In this document: positions 41,414 to 56,700 of the stretch, piece after piece
Layout of the letters: every line of letters begins with the position of its first letter
Numbering within the stretch: the stretch's first letter is position 1
Assembly: GCF_001039355.2 (NCBI RefSeq)
Contig: NW_019774648.1
Coordinates: 184,001 to 248,000 of the forward strand
Source: Lingula anatina
Lineage: Eukaryota; Brachiopoda; Lingulata; Lingulida; Lingulidae
Length of the DNA: 64,000 nt
Direction: 5' to 3'
Program-made: the position numbers and the translations under genes
The notes under the pieces: model-generated
Databases searched by the model: none
Seen by the model: the letters and a program-made list of their open reading frames with translations, nothing else
What the model was told of the DNA's origin: nothing

Positions 41414-44400
41414 GTTTAAATGTATATTTAACCTCAGCACTACAGTATTTTTCTGAATGATTTATTGACCACAATATATTGAAAATATGGTTACTGTCTT
41501 ATTCAAGTTAAACATCTGTGCCTAATCTAAAATGTGGTTACCACAAGCCCCAGATCTCGGTGTATAATTTATCACCATGGTCAGATGCATTCAGAGATAC
41601 AGTTTTCCTCCTTTTAAGATTTCCTTCCTTTTTCATAAGAAGAAGGTAAAATACCCGTTTTATGAGGAAGCCTTAAAGAAAATTAAGTAGATTAATGGTC
41701 TACGTTTTAGATAGGAAATCTCATTCGGTCTAAAAATAAGTTATTTATTTTGTTTGTGATAAAATGAAAGGTAATGGTCACCTGGTTGACCTTTTTTTTT
41801 TTTATTTGTTTAATAACTTTTTGCTGCCAGTCATTTACCACTTCCTTAGTTTTTATTATTATTATTATTATGAAGAACTTATGCCATCAATGAAACTTTT
41901 CAGGTATCTTGTGGATAAAGAGAGTTTTTTTTTTTTTTGTTTTGTTTTTTTTTTTGGCGTCTGTACATGTAGCTGTTCAGATGTCTTTGAGGCCAGTATT
42001 TTTGTTGTAAGATTTGTTATGTATAATTACAGACTGGCTTTTTTAAAATACTTTATGTATATATTTTTGTATTTGATTTTTATTGAGCCCAAGTGGGAGG
42101 GCTGGTCAGTAAATGTTATGCCTGTGTCCAGTCCAGAGATTGACTACATTGATAACTGCACAAATGACACCCTTGTTTAGTGGTGACAGGCGTAATAGAC
42201 CCTATTTCAGTTAGTTGTGGTTTATGGGTTGGAAAGATGCCTGCACAGATTAAAAGTCCAAAATGTGGAGCTAGAGTTATCATATAATCTAAAAATCGTT
42301 AATTTAAAGGTGCACACTAAGGTCAGCCAAGCAGAATGCTTAGAGGAGCAGCCTCAACGCTTGACTGGGTTGTACTGTAGAGGGCACTGTACTCATTATT
42401 TTTTCTCATTTTTTTCAGAAGTTAATGTTCTGAAAGAATCTTATTGTGTTCAGTTTAGAGTCTGATTATAAATGAATCAATATCAAAACATGAGAGAGTA
42501 GAATGGCTTGTTTGCAATTAGAAGTATATTGAGACACTAAAAAGATTTTAAGGTAATAGATAATGGTCCATTTATGCTAGGACTAGTTTTCCTTCAGAAG
42601 TTATTGGTAATATTCTACATCCTTTGAGAAATGGAGTAGCAAATTGATCTTCAGATTTAGTCACAACAGCCAGGAAAGTAATTACTACAAGCCTGGGAAG
42701 TCCATTGAGTTTAGTTTGAAACTTGTTTTTACTTAGTTATTTTTACTAAGTATTTTGTGTCATAAAAGTTCAATTTCATGCATCTAAAAAATCTTATATT
42801 AGACATTTTGTCACCTCTTGTTTATTGAAGCTTGATGCATATCCCTGCAAGGGGCTTTACTACAATAATCAGTGCATTCATCAGATTAAATTTGGCTATT
42901 GTATATTCCTTATCACTCCGACTGTTGACATGCAATACAATCATAACCGTAATATTTCAAAACACATGCCTTGTGTTTTTTTTCTCGTCTGAATGGGGAT
43001 TTTATTACATGAATGATACCCAAGGTCACACAAGGAATACAATGGTTGAATCTGTTTGTTCTTAAAAATGTTCATTTTCCACCATGTTTGTTCAGGTTGG
43101 CTACAGCTAGAACAGAGCTCGGCACCTCAAACAGTAACCAAAGCTCTGTGTGTGTGTGTTCTGACAAACATCTCCTGCTTTGATCATTAAAGATAGTATT
43201 GTCCCCCTTTCTGCAGACCTGGCCATCCTGTAAATAGAGTGGGACTCGTACCAAGTGACTTTTATGAAACGTGAGCAAGAAAATATTCAAGTTAAAGATT
43301 ACTTTGTGAAGGGCATACAATGGATGAAATGATCCGATCACATCTTGCAATATTTCGGTAGAGCCATTTAACTTCCACTTCATTTCATGTTCTCAAATTG
43401 GAAACAAACTCACAATGCCCTCAAAAGATTTGATTTCCAAAGAAAACCAACCATTCATGCAGCTCTGATTACCTAAGGCTAAAGGTGAGCTTCATTTCAA
43501 AGTTAGATGAGTGAGTTGGTTTGTTTGTTTGTTCTGGGACATTTTCAACAGGGGGACAATCAGCCAGAGGTTTTTGACTGCATTGCAAAACACAACAAAA
43601 ACATTCTAAAGATAATTGGATTTGGATTGAAAACATTTGGATTAGAACACGGCACATTGAGTTTTGCAATAAAACCTTTGATTTAAGGATGTTTCATGGT
43701 GTTAGCACATATTTCATTGAAGTTATTGAAATAATGTAATTTATTTTATTTTCAGTCTGTTTTTACTTGAGAAAGTGCACAAGTTTGCAAGGTGTGATTA
43801 CTTGTGTTTACACTAGGGATGTGTCTTATATTAAGGTGTTAGTGAAATAAAGCGGCACTCCTTTACAGCAATAATCATAACATGATTTGCTTTCTCTGTT
43901 TTTGTTATGGAAGTGCCAATGTACACTTTTGTAATACTATTTATTACAAGAGAGGTAAATATTCCAGAGATTGACTTGTGGTTCAAGTGAAATACAATGA
44001 CCTTTGAATTAAGTAAAGATCAAGTCTTAAGTGGAAGATGAAAACATGCACCTAACCAATCAATACGTGAAATGACCACTGGTTTTCTTCAATGTATTCC
44101 TTTGAGTGTATCTTCAGTTATTACTGCAGCTATCAATTTCATCGTTACATCACTAAGATTTTGATCCATTTTACCAATTTAGCTAAAAGTTCATTTGCTA
44201 AGCACAACATCACCCTGATGAATCTAAGGCAGAAATAATATGACACATTGCCTCACTGCTATTTCACCTAATCTAATGAAGAACCACAATAGGAAATTAA
44301 TCAATTAGTGTTCTGTAAAACCTGGATAGAGATTGCTTTCAACCTAGTATTAATATTAATATTGTTATTAGAATAATATAAGTAAGATAGTGTTATTAAA

Positions 44401-47400
44401 ACTATATTGAACATTCTGAGAAAAGGGTTAAAAATGTGTTCATTTCCTCCATCTCTCTTCTATAGACAATCTAATCAAGAACAAATGTTTCAGTGAAACT
44501 AGTAATGCCATCGACTTTTTTGCTTCTCATGCAACTGGGTATCATCCTGTTTGAACATTAATGAGTAGTATGGAATTAAGGCAGATTCCAGGCTCTTGGG
44601 CTTGAATTTTTTATAATAGCTATGCCAGATGTGATTAACCATTGACTTGATAAATAATATAGAGATCAAAATATAATGTAGCCAATTTTGCAACCCACAT
44701 CATGCCTACATAATTTAATTGGTCTCAGTACTAATGTGTCTCTTACTGAAGTGTAGCCCCGTTTTATGTGGGAAAATTAATGTTGTTAATAATGATGACA
44801 GGTTGTATGGTGCATTTGGTATCATCTTGATACACAGCAGTCAATTTCTCATCGATAAAAGCCAAGCGATAACTTAATAAAAGACTATAAAGCATTCAAA
44901 TTTGACTCTGTTTGAACAACGTTAGCTATAAAAAATCTGCATGAAAGTATACAATATTTAGATTAATTTTACATCAGCAACTTCTAATTGGGTTCAAAAA
45001 TTGCTGCACCCCACTGTTAAAGTATTAAATGGAGGAAGATCAAGTCAGTAGAATAAAAACCTAAAATAGATTTTAAAAAAAAATAGAACCAGGATGTGGA
45101 ATTGATAGGTAAATAGATAAGCATGTTTAATTACTTAAAAAAAAAAAAAAAAAAAAGCAAATATTTATGATTTCAACAGATGAGAAGTGTATGGCTGTTT
45201 ACATAAGAAACCTTTCAAAACTGCTCTGTGGGACAACACACCTTGTTATGTTCTCTACAAGGAAATTAAGGCACCATAATATTAATCCATGCATTACAAT
45301 TATGAAGCTAACTTTACATGTAACCAACCTTTTCAGGAATTCAAACAACGCCATTACCAGGATGTTAATTATTTAATGTGCTATACTGTGATTAGTTGCT
45401 CCGTAAAGGTTGCAAGACAATAGAAATCAGCAGGTGGTTTTTGATTGAAAGTCTGTTGCGGAAGTGATTAGTGACTGCTTTCATTTTGCCTGACTAGCCA
45501 CACTGCCAGCTCCAGCTTTATTATTATTATTCTCAGCCAATCGATGAATCGGCAGTGCATTCAATTGTTCAGGCACCCAACCATAGATTATTGATTACAC
45601 TTCGTGCACATCTTTGCAAAATAAATGGAGGGAGAAAATTGGAAATCAAAATTTTTAATAGTCCTGTCATCTGTACTATTGAATACATTTGTAATCTTCA
45701 CTGGGCTTTTACAATAATCACATCAGGAATCCTATCAAAATGCCATTTTATTTCTCTTACAAATGAAAAAGCATTGTCACGTTTTCTGGAGGAAATTTGT
45801 CTCCATGGGAACCAAAGTAATTATGGAAAGAGCAGAAATGAATGTGGTTAGAGATTGATAATAGCGTTCAATCAGGAAGCAAAGAAAAGGCAAATGTGCT
45901 TTACATTAGCACCTTGTTACAAATGACAGTACAAAAAGGTTAGAGGGTTATTGTTGCTTTGTAATGTTCTAATCAGAATGATAAACCTTTTAAGACAATT
46001 ATATATCTTGTGCAGACAGGTCAGTATGCTTTTTTCCAGTCAAAGTAGCCAACCATATACATGATGAAGAACCACAGAAAAATCATTACAAGACCTCTGA
46101 ATAAACGTTTGGGGATTTGCATGCATGTGTGTCTTTCAGAGTGTATTTGTGCATGAAGAAAGGGAAATCAGCCATTATATTCCAAAGCCACCTATAAAAA
46201 CCATTGAATTTGGCCAATCAGCAGCAAGCAAGCCTCTGAAGGTGGTAATGAACAAGTTTAGGTGGAGGCACTTTAAAGGTTTGCAAGTGGATAAGTGTTT
46301 GATGCTTGGCTACATACATTCAGGTATTAGGTTTCTATTGCTTTTTGCTCCAGTACTCTTGCTATGTGAGCATACATCACCACTTACATCTGTCAAGCCA
46401 GCCACATTGATTGGGAGTTGCAGAGTCAAATTCTGCACAGAGGCCCTGTGAAATGATATGAACTTAATCATCTAATAGCTTTTCATAGCATATTGAAGTC
46501 TGTGCTAAGAAGTGGTGCGGAACACTGAGCATCATTGTACTTGCTCTCTGGGCGCATCCTGCAAAAATGTGGAATCTGGTGCGGAGAGTGTATGGTCTGT
46601 TGAAAATCAATTCAATAAAAGCCAACTTTGGTTGACTCCCTGGGTGTATAATAACCTTTCATCTGTCTAGGCCAGTAAAACTCTGCTCTCAGTGTTCCCT
46701 ATAGTTGATATTTTAAGTGACAAACAAAGTAAGATGTATGGGTGTTTGTCACTTGATTACTTCATGTCATTCCACTTGCCATAGGAGAAAGAAATGATGA
46801 GTGTGCAAAGAAAGGGATGTTAATTTTTTTTACTTTTTAGGGTTTCAGTTCAACAGTGTGAGGAGAGCAAGAAAAGAGGACAATTTTGTCATAAAATCAG
46901 CCTCAACTATAAAGGATGACAGGATACAAATCCCATTCTCATATCTGCAAATGAAATGGAAAAGCAGATATGATCAATCAGAGTCTTCAGTGTAGGCGTC
47001 ATTTCTTGGTATAATCTGTGCCTGGTCATACAATACAGCAGCTAATCTTCCACTTGTCTGCAAGCAAATTTAGAGTGATACAAGCTTTTTAATACTCTTT
47101 TGATTGATTACATGGATCTGTATTTCAAACAATGGATAAAGTTCGTTTTCTGGAATTTCAAGAAGAGCGGGGAGTTTGAGTGAAAAGTGTATGGTTTACA
47201 CTAACATGAAAAGAAGTCGAGATAAATAACAGAAAACTATATATAACTACATATAACTTTTTTTTTTCTTATTTGTAATAAGAATATGGTCCACGGACTA
47301 TGCTGCCTTAACGCCTACCTTCTAGACATTGCAGGACTTCTTTCAAAGCCTTGACAAGAATCCCCTGAAGTCCACTGTTTTAATCTCTCAAACTCACATC

Positions 47401-49567
47401 CACGTAAGGATTCATCTTCCTGTAAACTTTTTCTTTGACATTTACAACAAAGTTGAAAATAAGGTAAAAAGTTAATGGCATACTCAGTATGAGGAGGAGA
47501 ATAAATCTGACCTCTTGCTAGGCACCATTGTTGTTTGTAAGCTTTTTAAGAAATCTTTGTTTGTCCTTGACTTAGATTTTATGAAAGGCCACACCCCAGT
47601 GGACAGATGTGTCACCTTGTATTAGATTTACAAGGTCTAAGGGTTCATCCTCATTGAAATTATCAGTCTACGTTGATAGATCCATCTACAGGGACACTTG
47701 CTGAATGCAATCAGTTTAACAGATTAACACACCTCTTATTTCCAACATACTGGTATAATTACCGTCTTTGTTGTATTCTACTCAACACCAGGAGTAGTGT
47801 TAAGCAAGAGTCCCCAGGGAGTTGGATCAAATTTTGTAGACCAATAGTTTCCATGGGAATGAGCCCTTAGTTGTACAACAACATGCTGACTGCCAATATT
47901 CAGCCTGCAGTATTCATAACTTATAAAATTTATTGAACAGCATTAAAAGGGTGATCACATGATCAATATATTGGTTTATTTTTAAACAGTTTGGTTTTAT
48001 TTATTTAACTTGTCTTTGCACTAAATTCATCTAACATAAAAGCAAATTTGAAGACTAATGGCAAAATTTTTCTCCTATAATACAATATTGTCAGGGACCT
48101 GCTGTAAAAGCTTTTCTTTACATACAATTTTCTTTATCTTGATGAATTTATCTCCAGTTTCCAGACAAATACATATTTGTTCAATTATCATGCAACTTCT
48201 TTGAACTCCCTCAACTGAGGCAGAAGCCACCCTGAATAAGGTAATGAAGGACAAACAAACAAGCAAATGTACTCAACTATTGCACAGCTCAGTGAACAAA
48301 TCGGAAAAAGTGTCGCCTAAGTCATCTCAGAATGGCTTATTCAAAATAAGGATATTAAACCCCAGAGGGTTTTGCTTTCACCCACCTTTTGTTTATCCTG
48401 TTGGTATTTGCTGAGGTGCATTGGAACCAATCAGTTTATTCATTTTTATATTTACAAACCAAATATATTTATAAAGTAAATATTCTAGAGGCACTTGCAA
48501 GAAGGTAAACTGCATTCCGTTGATTCATGCTTGAGTAAAAATCAAGTTAAAGTCAGTGGAAAATATGTATTATGTGTGCCAAAGCAGTCCTGTAATTTTA
48601 CTATATTTTCTCTGTTGTAATCCATGGGCTTTGATTAACTGAAGTGAGACTGAGCATAATGCTACACAGCTCTTCTACTGACTGAGATGAAATGTCATAC
48701 CATTCACCGTTATATTTAATATGTGAATTTATCTTGATTTCTACTCACTGGCTAATTCACTTTTTGTACATGACAAAGTAAAACATATGTGCAGCATACT
48801 GGATATAAATGGATGTGGAAACTAACAACCAAGCAGCATTTGAGTTGTCTTTCTTTTGAATTATGAAGTTTGCATTAGCTGTTCATAAAACTGCAGCCTG
48901 TTCATTTTAGCCTTTGGTTCTGTTCTCTTGCATAAGTTAATATGTGCATGAATGATGCTGGCCTATAATGTAACTTCATTTCCAGGATGGGAAAGTTTTC
49001 TTTCATCTCAGCATATTATCCTGTTCTTAACTGCTCCAATCTTTTACCACACAATAAAACCTAATGAATCACCATTATTTCAAATCATATATCTCAGAAA
49101 TGACAGTCAGCAAAAAAAGATAAAAGCATTACATAGGTTTTACATGAAGTTCATGTGCTATACCAGACCCTGGTGAACGATTTGAGTAACAAAAATAAGT
49201 CAAAAATTACTATCACTTGTTCTATTCATGGTCAGTATGTATTTGCACAGGTGAGCCAGCACCCAAACCCCTTTCCATCCCCAAAAAGTCACACCCCCAG
49301 CAAGAGGAAAAGGACCATACTAAAACAACAGATATCTTTCTTCTTCTGACCTCCACAAGGCAAAAAAGCATGTTCCTTGAAGGGATGACTCTTTGTATGC
49401 GTTCTAACATATAAATACATTGTAAACAACTATATTCTATTTTTTCACAAAAAACAGCAGTTATAGATAGCAATTATTCTGAAATCTGTGCTTGCCATCG
49501 ACCATGAGATCTCCATAGATGGCTATACTCTGTAAAATCTCTTAAGAGATTATTACAAAAAAAAAAA

Positions 49568-49613
<46 letters not shown>

Positions 49614-52600
49614 ACTTTTAGAGAAAATCCAGGGACTAAGTTTGGATATAGAAATGGATTCATTAACCATTGGTAAGTATGGGAAAGTTGTCGTTTGCCT
49701 CAGAGAAATTCTTTTTTTTTTTTAATCAAAATGAATAGCTGCTATCCTTTTAAACTTTAAATTCCACTTTTGAAAAATGTTATCAAGTATCTGTGGAGAT
49801 GCAAGCTCTCCTTCAAACACCTACACCAACATTTTAAATGCATCCCAATGTATTCATGGAGATCAACAGGCCCCCTAATTGTAAAATTGTTCAGTATATG
49901 AAATGCATTGGGTAGTTAAAGTTTATGCAGTGGAAATTGCTTTTTCATGATAGCAAAACTGCAGTATTCAAGGAATGTGTGTATTTACATGGCAATATAG
50001 GCCTACATAATAATGATATTCCAATACTATTAATCAAAAATAATGTTTAAGGAAAACCTGCATTATAACCCGTCCCTTTATATGTATTACATGGTTGGCG
50101 AGTGTCCGTGGTTGGTTACCAATTTCATTATTATTTCATTGCCTACTAAAAAACAAGATGGCATGGGATGCTTGTCAGCTAAATATGCTGTTGTGGTTAT
50201 TTGAAGTCCCTGGATAGTCAGTTTATTGACCATGGTGGCAAGTACTTCATCAACTCTAACATTACCAGATTATCAATTCAGTTCACATTTAATGGGAAGC
50301 TTACAAAAATAACAAAGATTATATTAGAATTGGAATTGTGAAAAAAAAAAAAATATATATATAATATATATATATAACATGAACTAGTTTTTCTCTTTTT
50401 TAAGGTAATTTAGCACTGTTAAAAGTGAAACTTTTATTCAAAATTAGAAAAGATTTTATCATCAATTTCACTTAATTCATGTGGTAAATACTTAAACGCA
50501 TTTGTATAAAATTCTGATCATTAAATATATTGAGGATAGTTGGCAGACTGAAAAATTGAGAAATATTTTAAACAGCTATAAAGATATGTTTAAAAAATCA
50601 CCTCTCTAATATTATAGTCATTATAGAAATAATAAGTGTCAACAAGCCTTTGCAAGGAATCTTCATTTATGTGCAAATGTAGACTTTTAATTCAATGAAG
50701 ATAATGAAAGGCAATTACATGTTTTTCATTTGTATACAATTATGTGTCCACGCATTTGGAAGGCTATTTTGTCTTTTTGTGTCAGTATTGATGTTTATGG
50801 TAAATATTTGCCTTACAATAAAACAAACTGTATTTATGGATGTTTAAATGCCTGACTGATAATTGAACAATTTGTAGACAAAGAACTTATCAAGTCCATT
50901 AGATACCAGAAAGAAATGAATATTTGCACGGGGGTCTATTTGAACAATGCACAGAATCGATGCACATTAGGAAAACTTCCACTCAGTCAGAAAATTTGTT
51001 CAAATCTACTTGATATTACAGAAAGCCAAGTTTTATCCAATGTTTAATTGTATTGATGATCGACTCATATTTCCTACAATCCTTATTCTCTAAGGGCTTT
51101 GATTAAATGTGCACCGAAACCCTAGCATGGAAGAAAATATTGATCAGCGAGGGTTTACTGAACGAATTAGATGGCACGGGTTTTGTGACGACTGACATTT
51201 GCTTTTGTCGCCATTTACTTGACTTGTTTTCGATGGTATATTTTGTACAGCCGCCTTGAGTTTTTATTCCACATGTATAAAAAATTTAACTTTATTTGCT
51301 TTGACAAAACAAATGAACATACACTCCTACTTGTTTCACTAAAATAAACAGAAACTCGAAAATAATATAAAAGAAATCATTATCACATGATATTTTGTTA
51401 CATTTTCTTGTTAGTTTGACGTGTTTCCGGCTGTCTTCTTTTAGAAATTGCAAAATAACATTTTGATTGAACTCTGCATAATAATGTTGGCCTATTATTT
51501 CAGTTACACATGATGATCGCGTATTTTTTCAGCAATGAAGTAAAATAGACCACGTGACCTGGCACCCGGCCAGCCACAAGTAACCACTGCCGCAGACTTA
51601 CTCCCAAATGCAAAGATTGCATGCAGCCTGGGTATTATCCCTGTATGATTAGGTTATGCGCAATGTGTTAAACAGAGCTTCCTTGTAACAGTAATAACCA
51701 ACCGCCACTGAAAATAGAAAAATATCACACACCGCCCTGTCTGTTAAAAAAAGTGGGCGTCTGTTGTTACTTTTACAACCAGCAGAAGTGAACGGACATG
51801 ATGATAAAATGCCAAACCGAATTTGCTTAATTTAGATGCTGTACCTTCTACGTTCATTAAATGTCGGATTATCATTGTTTTCGTTTGTACAAAATACCCC
51901 ATAATTAGATACTACTGTTCGAAATACCGGGATTTACAAAATAAAGACCACAAGACCCAAGTTATCAGCGCGTAATTGTTGGAAAGTAGAATGTTGCTGA
52001 TAGTCTAATCAGACTGTCACGCTGGCATAATCCGTTTGAAAAGATCATCTGTCATTTTTTTTCTTTTTATGTGGTCAGTGTGGCACCGCCATTGTCAGCT
52101 GTGTAGCAAGCAGTGACTTTATCATAAAACGGGCACAAGAGGCTATCTCTACCCGAGGTTTATGTATATATAATCTCCCATTATGGTCTGATGATATCCC
52201 AGGTATATGATTACACGCGGTAAGTGACGTGTGATGGTAATTACATTGAAATTACTGCCAGCAATGAAGCAAATACAAAATCTATTATTTATGTATGAAA
52301 GAAGCAATAAGGCAGCCTTTCATATCCAGAGGGAAATGAAGCTGGCTGATTCTTTCACTTCGATTAGATAATCCGTATTAGATGGAATAGAAATTCAAAT
52401 TGCTCTCGTTTCCAACATTTGCCATTTATCCATCTCCCTAATGAGATCAAAATAATGTCCAAGTAATGTTGGATATTTCTTCACAATATCACAAAGAAAA
52501 ACTAATTCAAAAATAAAATTTGTCAAGGGAATTTAAGGGAAGAATTATTCCCCGTTGAGATAAATAACTGTCGACTGCCAACACAGGAAATTTTCTGATA

Positions 52601-53200
52601 GGTGCCTTCATAAGAAGTATTGATTCCTCCTCCGAATAAAACTCAGGCTTATTTTGGTGGGAATGGCGCTGAACAAAGGCAAGTCTTGCGTATTAACTTT
52701 CCGTGGTTAATTTGGGGCATTTGCTAGATGGAAACGACTTGCTAGTTCCGGCTGCCTGCTATTCTCGAATTTAGATAAGCTTGCAGTTGCTCAGCCCCCC
52801 TAGCTTCATTTATATGCACAACAAAAGTGACAGGTACATATCAAAACCCCACTGGGCTCTGCATCGCCAACGGTTCCAACCGCCGTAAAGTACGTATTCT
52901 AGTCTATTAATGTTGCAAAACATGCAGACTCACGATAGTGTAGAAGAAAGAACAAAATATTTTAGTAAATTTCTACATTCGGTTTGTTTTGGTATAAAAA
53001 ACATTGTCATTTTATCTGTTTCTTTTGTTCTACAGGTCTAATAATTTTTTGATTCATTCGGATCCATAGCTTCTGAAGTGTGGGTTATGAGGAATACAAA
53101 GTAGTACATAAGGCAAAAATTATGCTTTTGTGATCAGATATGCGCATTTTCATCAAATACATGGACATAGCCTAATATAACTATTCGCCAGCCTGCACAA
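41414..53200. other. Long intergenic tract upstream of TLE, no gene seen
   Basis: Nearly 12 kb with only short chance frames, none homologous to anything I recognise. Simple repeats: A-rich runs at 45138-45157 and 49557-49612, AT repeat near 50353-50376. A CTCF-like word is at 42374-42388. The part at about 51100-53000 is less repetitive and rich in homeodomain-like TAAT words (for example 52360-52450), which would suit distal regulation of TLE. That is inference. Confidence 0.5.
49557..49612. repeat. A-rich homopolymer run
   Basis: Fifty-six bases, all A but for one T. No LINE or SINE body is recognisable on its left side, so it is not clearly a retrotransposon tail. Confidence 0.95.
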
Positions 53201-53733
53201 TCCTGTTGTAATATATGCACAGTAGGCGGGGCCTATAGGAGCGGTGGCCGTTGAATCTGCCGTTCTTATTGGTTTAGGCGTCGAAAGTATTGTGCATAAC
53301 TAATGACCCACGCGGACCGATGTGTCGGACTGTATTTGCAGATCAGCCAATCAGTTTACTCCATATATGGCAAGTTGTATTGCTTGGCGCTTTTGTTACT
53401 TGGCTAAACACCGCATGTCGTGGATGCTGTGTGTGGCATCTGGTACGAGGCGAGCAAATTTTCCCAGGGACATTTTCACCTATTTTAGCCGATTTGACCA
53501 CCTTTGTCGAATATCAGATACTGTAGTGTGATTCCAGGTACATTAGGAATATCGACGATTGAGAATTCTTAGAAATAATCCAGCATCGATAGGTTAATTT
53601 GGCTGTGAAGTTCAAATCGCTGCACAAAGAAAGACTCGAGCTTTGGTGGGAATATCCGCCCTGTCATTGAAGCGGTGGTGTTTTACAATATTTCACTGAT
53701 CTAAGGGATCAAGCTATCACACGGGCAGCCGGG
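53201..53733 (+). promoter_or_regulatory. TLE proximal promoter and 5' UTR
   Basis: Higher GC than its surroundings. Contains a GC box GGCGGGGCC (53225-53233), an inverted CCAAT box (ATTGG, 53268-53272), a forward CCAAT box (53347-53351) and a perfect CArG box CCATATATGG (53361-53370), all within 510 bases of the TLE ATG. The transcription start is not determinable. The cluster of promoter-type motifs supports this as the real 5' end. Confidence 0.55.
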
Positions 53734-53754
53734 ATGTATCCCAATAGACATCCG
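53734..53754 (+). CDS. TLE: TLE exon 1 (residues 1-7)
   Basis: Only seven codons, MYPNRHP, then donor GTAAGT. The ATG context is CGGGATGT (G at -3). A very short first coding exon is normal for Groucho/TLE genes. Confidence 0.93.
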
Positions 53755-56700
53755 GTAAGTTGAATCTTATTTCGAAATCTTGCTGGAATTTCGCGTATTG
53801 TTTGTACGCCTTATTTTCACGGTTCAGTTGACACAGTCTGAGATTCACCCAAGCCCATCCCTAGGTATTTATCTTCAGCTAGAACTCATGTGAAAAACAA
53901 TCGTTTATCCATCTACGTAAACCTATGGTTGCAGTCGTATAATTCGATCAGAAATATGCTGTATCACCTCGTCCCTACATCCAATCGACCCATTTTTCCA
54001 TTTCAGGCTCCCCATCAGCCGGGCCAGCCGTTCAAATTTACGGTGGCCGAATCATGTGACCGTATCAAAGAGGAATTCAGTTTCCTTCAAGCCCAATACC
54101 ACAGGTCAGTTTGATTTTTTTCTTTTTTTTTAAGATTTTTTTTCTGTTTGTATGAATCACTTGGAACCCAAAACAAATTAATTTTGAGTTATACATTGTT
54201 GTTTTGCCCCTTTGAATATTTTTCCAATTAGTAACTGCACTCAAACAACCAAGGGTGCTCTGGATTTCTAAATCAGCTAAAATTCCGTGATGACAAAGTA
54301 ATAAATGTTGTGCAGATTTAGTTCACGGGTAATGACTGTGAAATAGTTGCAGCATGTGTAACAGCTTCCATTTTTTTTCTTTTTTTCTTGTTCACAGTTT
54401 AAAAATGGAATGTGAAAAACTAGCCCAGGAGAAGACTGAGATGCAGAGACATTATGTTATGGTAAGTATTTAAATTACTGTTTTACAAGAAACTTATCAC
54501 AAATATTGATGTAAACTCCTTAAATTTTTGAAAGAAACATTTTTCATTTAGAGAGCCAGAAGATCACTTTCACATAACTGTTGTTTAAATATTTTTTGCC
54601 TTTGGAGTTATTTGAGTAATTATAGCCTCTGTTAGGTTTTTTGGTGTTATAATTATTACCTTAGAGCCCAGTGGCTTGAGCTGATGATTCAAGTTGAACA
54701 TTGATTATTTAGGCTGGTTAGCCTTAGAGCCTGTTTATTTAATCATGCTGCATTGATAATTACATGCTAGAAACCACAGAGGCATAATACCACCGCAGTA
54801 ACATTTCCTTTCAAAGCCAACCACAATTCTAGAATAATTCGTCAAATAGTTATAAACCCCAAGCTCTTAAAATTATTTGGGTACATATTTGTGGTGGTCC
54901 CCATGGCATGTTTGTCATTGAAAAAAAAAACTATTGTTTTCTCTCGTACACTTATATTCATTTATAAAAAATATGAGGATGCTTATCACTAACCAGCACT
55001 AAGTACTTAAACATGCTTGGCAGCAGTGTGAGATCATATCTCACAATAAAACATCCCCAAATTTTGTGCTGTAGTGCATTCATTACCTATCCCCATTAAA
55101 TGGAGTTGACTGTCTCTTGAGGACTTGACAATTGTTATTAGATAGCTATTTGAAGGCCCATCAAGTGGTATTTAAATGACATGAAGGCACTGGGTTGATT
55201 TGGTTTTAATTTCCATTTCAGTACTATGAAATGTCCTATGGCTTGAATGTGGAGATGCATAAACAGGTAAGAAACATTCATTTCTGTCAGTCTTAATGTA
55301 TTATTCAAAGAACTGTGGTGCGCGAAGCTACTGCGGCGTGACGTCTCCCTTGTCAGTTTATTGAAGGGATTAATGGACTGGAGGTGTACAACTCTAGCAA
55401 CAGTTAAAAAGTGCAATTGTTGTGACCAAGGTAAAATGCACCCAAGTGTCCCCAGGTGCGGTCTCTCACTTTGAAGTGAAGAGACATGGCTATTGTGTAT
55501 CACACAGCTTAGTACACACCAGGCTGGGGCTGAGCTCATCACATCATAAGTCAGCTTGGATTCCTCAACCACATTGTTCTCCGCATGACTGGGTTGATTT
55601 TACCAAAGGAGTTTTCAAATTAAAAAGGACTGGTCACTCAGAGATTGCCCAATGGCCATTTGATCATCAATCAAGATAATCGCTTTGCCTACCCCTCAGT
55701 CAGTGTGGTGTGGATTGGTTTTTAAAACCATGATCCTCATTGTGATCAAGTGTGAATAGAACTCCAGGATGGCACAATGGGGAAACAGTTGTCAGTGACA
55801 GCAGCTGTTGTAAACATGAGTGCTCTTGTTGTTCAGTGCAGACAATATGGAGTGGTGTGTGGTTTATAGCAGCTGGGCATGGGCAGGGAGGCGGAGAGCA
55901 TAAGACGACTGACTCTGCTCAGTTCAAGGAGAGAGAAAAATGTGTAGGTAATTATCTGTGGTCTGGCGTCATCAAATTAGCTTCATTTAGTGAGACCATC
56001 CTGTCTGAATGAGGCTGCATTGGGGAATAAGGGGTTAAGATGAGTGGAAATTATGCTTGCCACATCCCTTGATAATTTCCTAGGTCACCATAGCATCAGG
56101 ACTACCAGCATCATGATAAACCTGAATCTTTCTATAATTTAAATGTGCGTGCTTGACAACTGTCACACGCCATTACAGAAATAATAACTTTTTTTTAATT
56201 GAAGCCGGTTTCTGCATCAGTAAATATTCCCAGAATATTGGGAAATTCATGTGATGTAAAGGTTGGATTTACCAACTGCGCATTTTCCTTAATATCAGAT
56301 TATTGATATTAAACCCTGCCATGCTTACTGGGGAGAGCAAGCTGACGACCTCACGGTTTTATCATCATACATTTTCCGAGAAATGAACATGGTAGACTCA
56401 AAGATGTGGTTTCACTCTGTGGAAGTAATTTTAATCGTGACAGGAAAGCCCCTGCAGCATCTTGACTCATCTTTTCCCCCACTGACAGGCTGTTTATTGG
56501 TTGAGCTAACCACTGATGTCATGGATGTAATAAAGGCAGCAGGCTAAGCAGAAGGTGTTTGGATAACATTTGAGTCTTGTGGCTAATTAGGGCTATGTTC
56601 ATGAGCAGGGTATGTGAGGATGCTCCTCTGGATTAAGAGTCAGAATGCTGTTCCTCTTTTTACCATATCCATGCCCAGGGCTGTGACTTTTGCTGAATAC

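Noticed and set aside
41764-42180. 138-codon frame in the intergenic tract
   Set aside because: Phe/Tyr-rich translation of T runs and (ATT)n, with no domain or splice context.
52650-53655. TTTGGTGGGAAT words resembling Su(H)/RBPJ sites upstream of TLE
   Set aside because: The first base of the core (C or T in YGTGRGAA) is G in both, so they miss the consensus.
55138-55572. 144-codon minus frame over TLE exon 4
   Set aside because: It overlaps a conserved TLE exon on the other strand and resembles no family; a chance frame.
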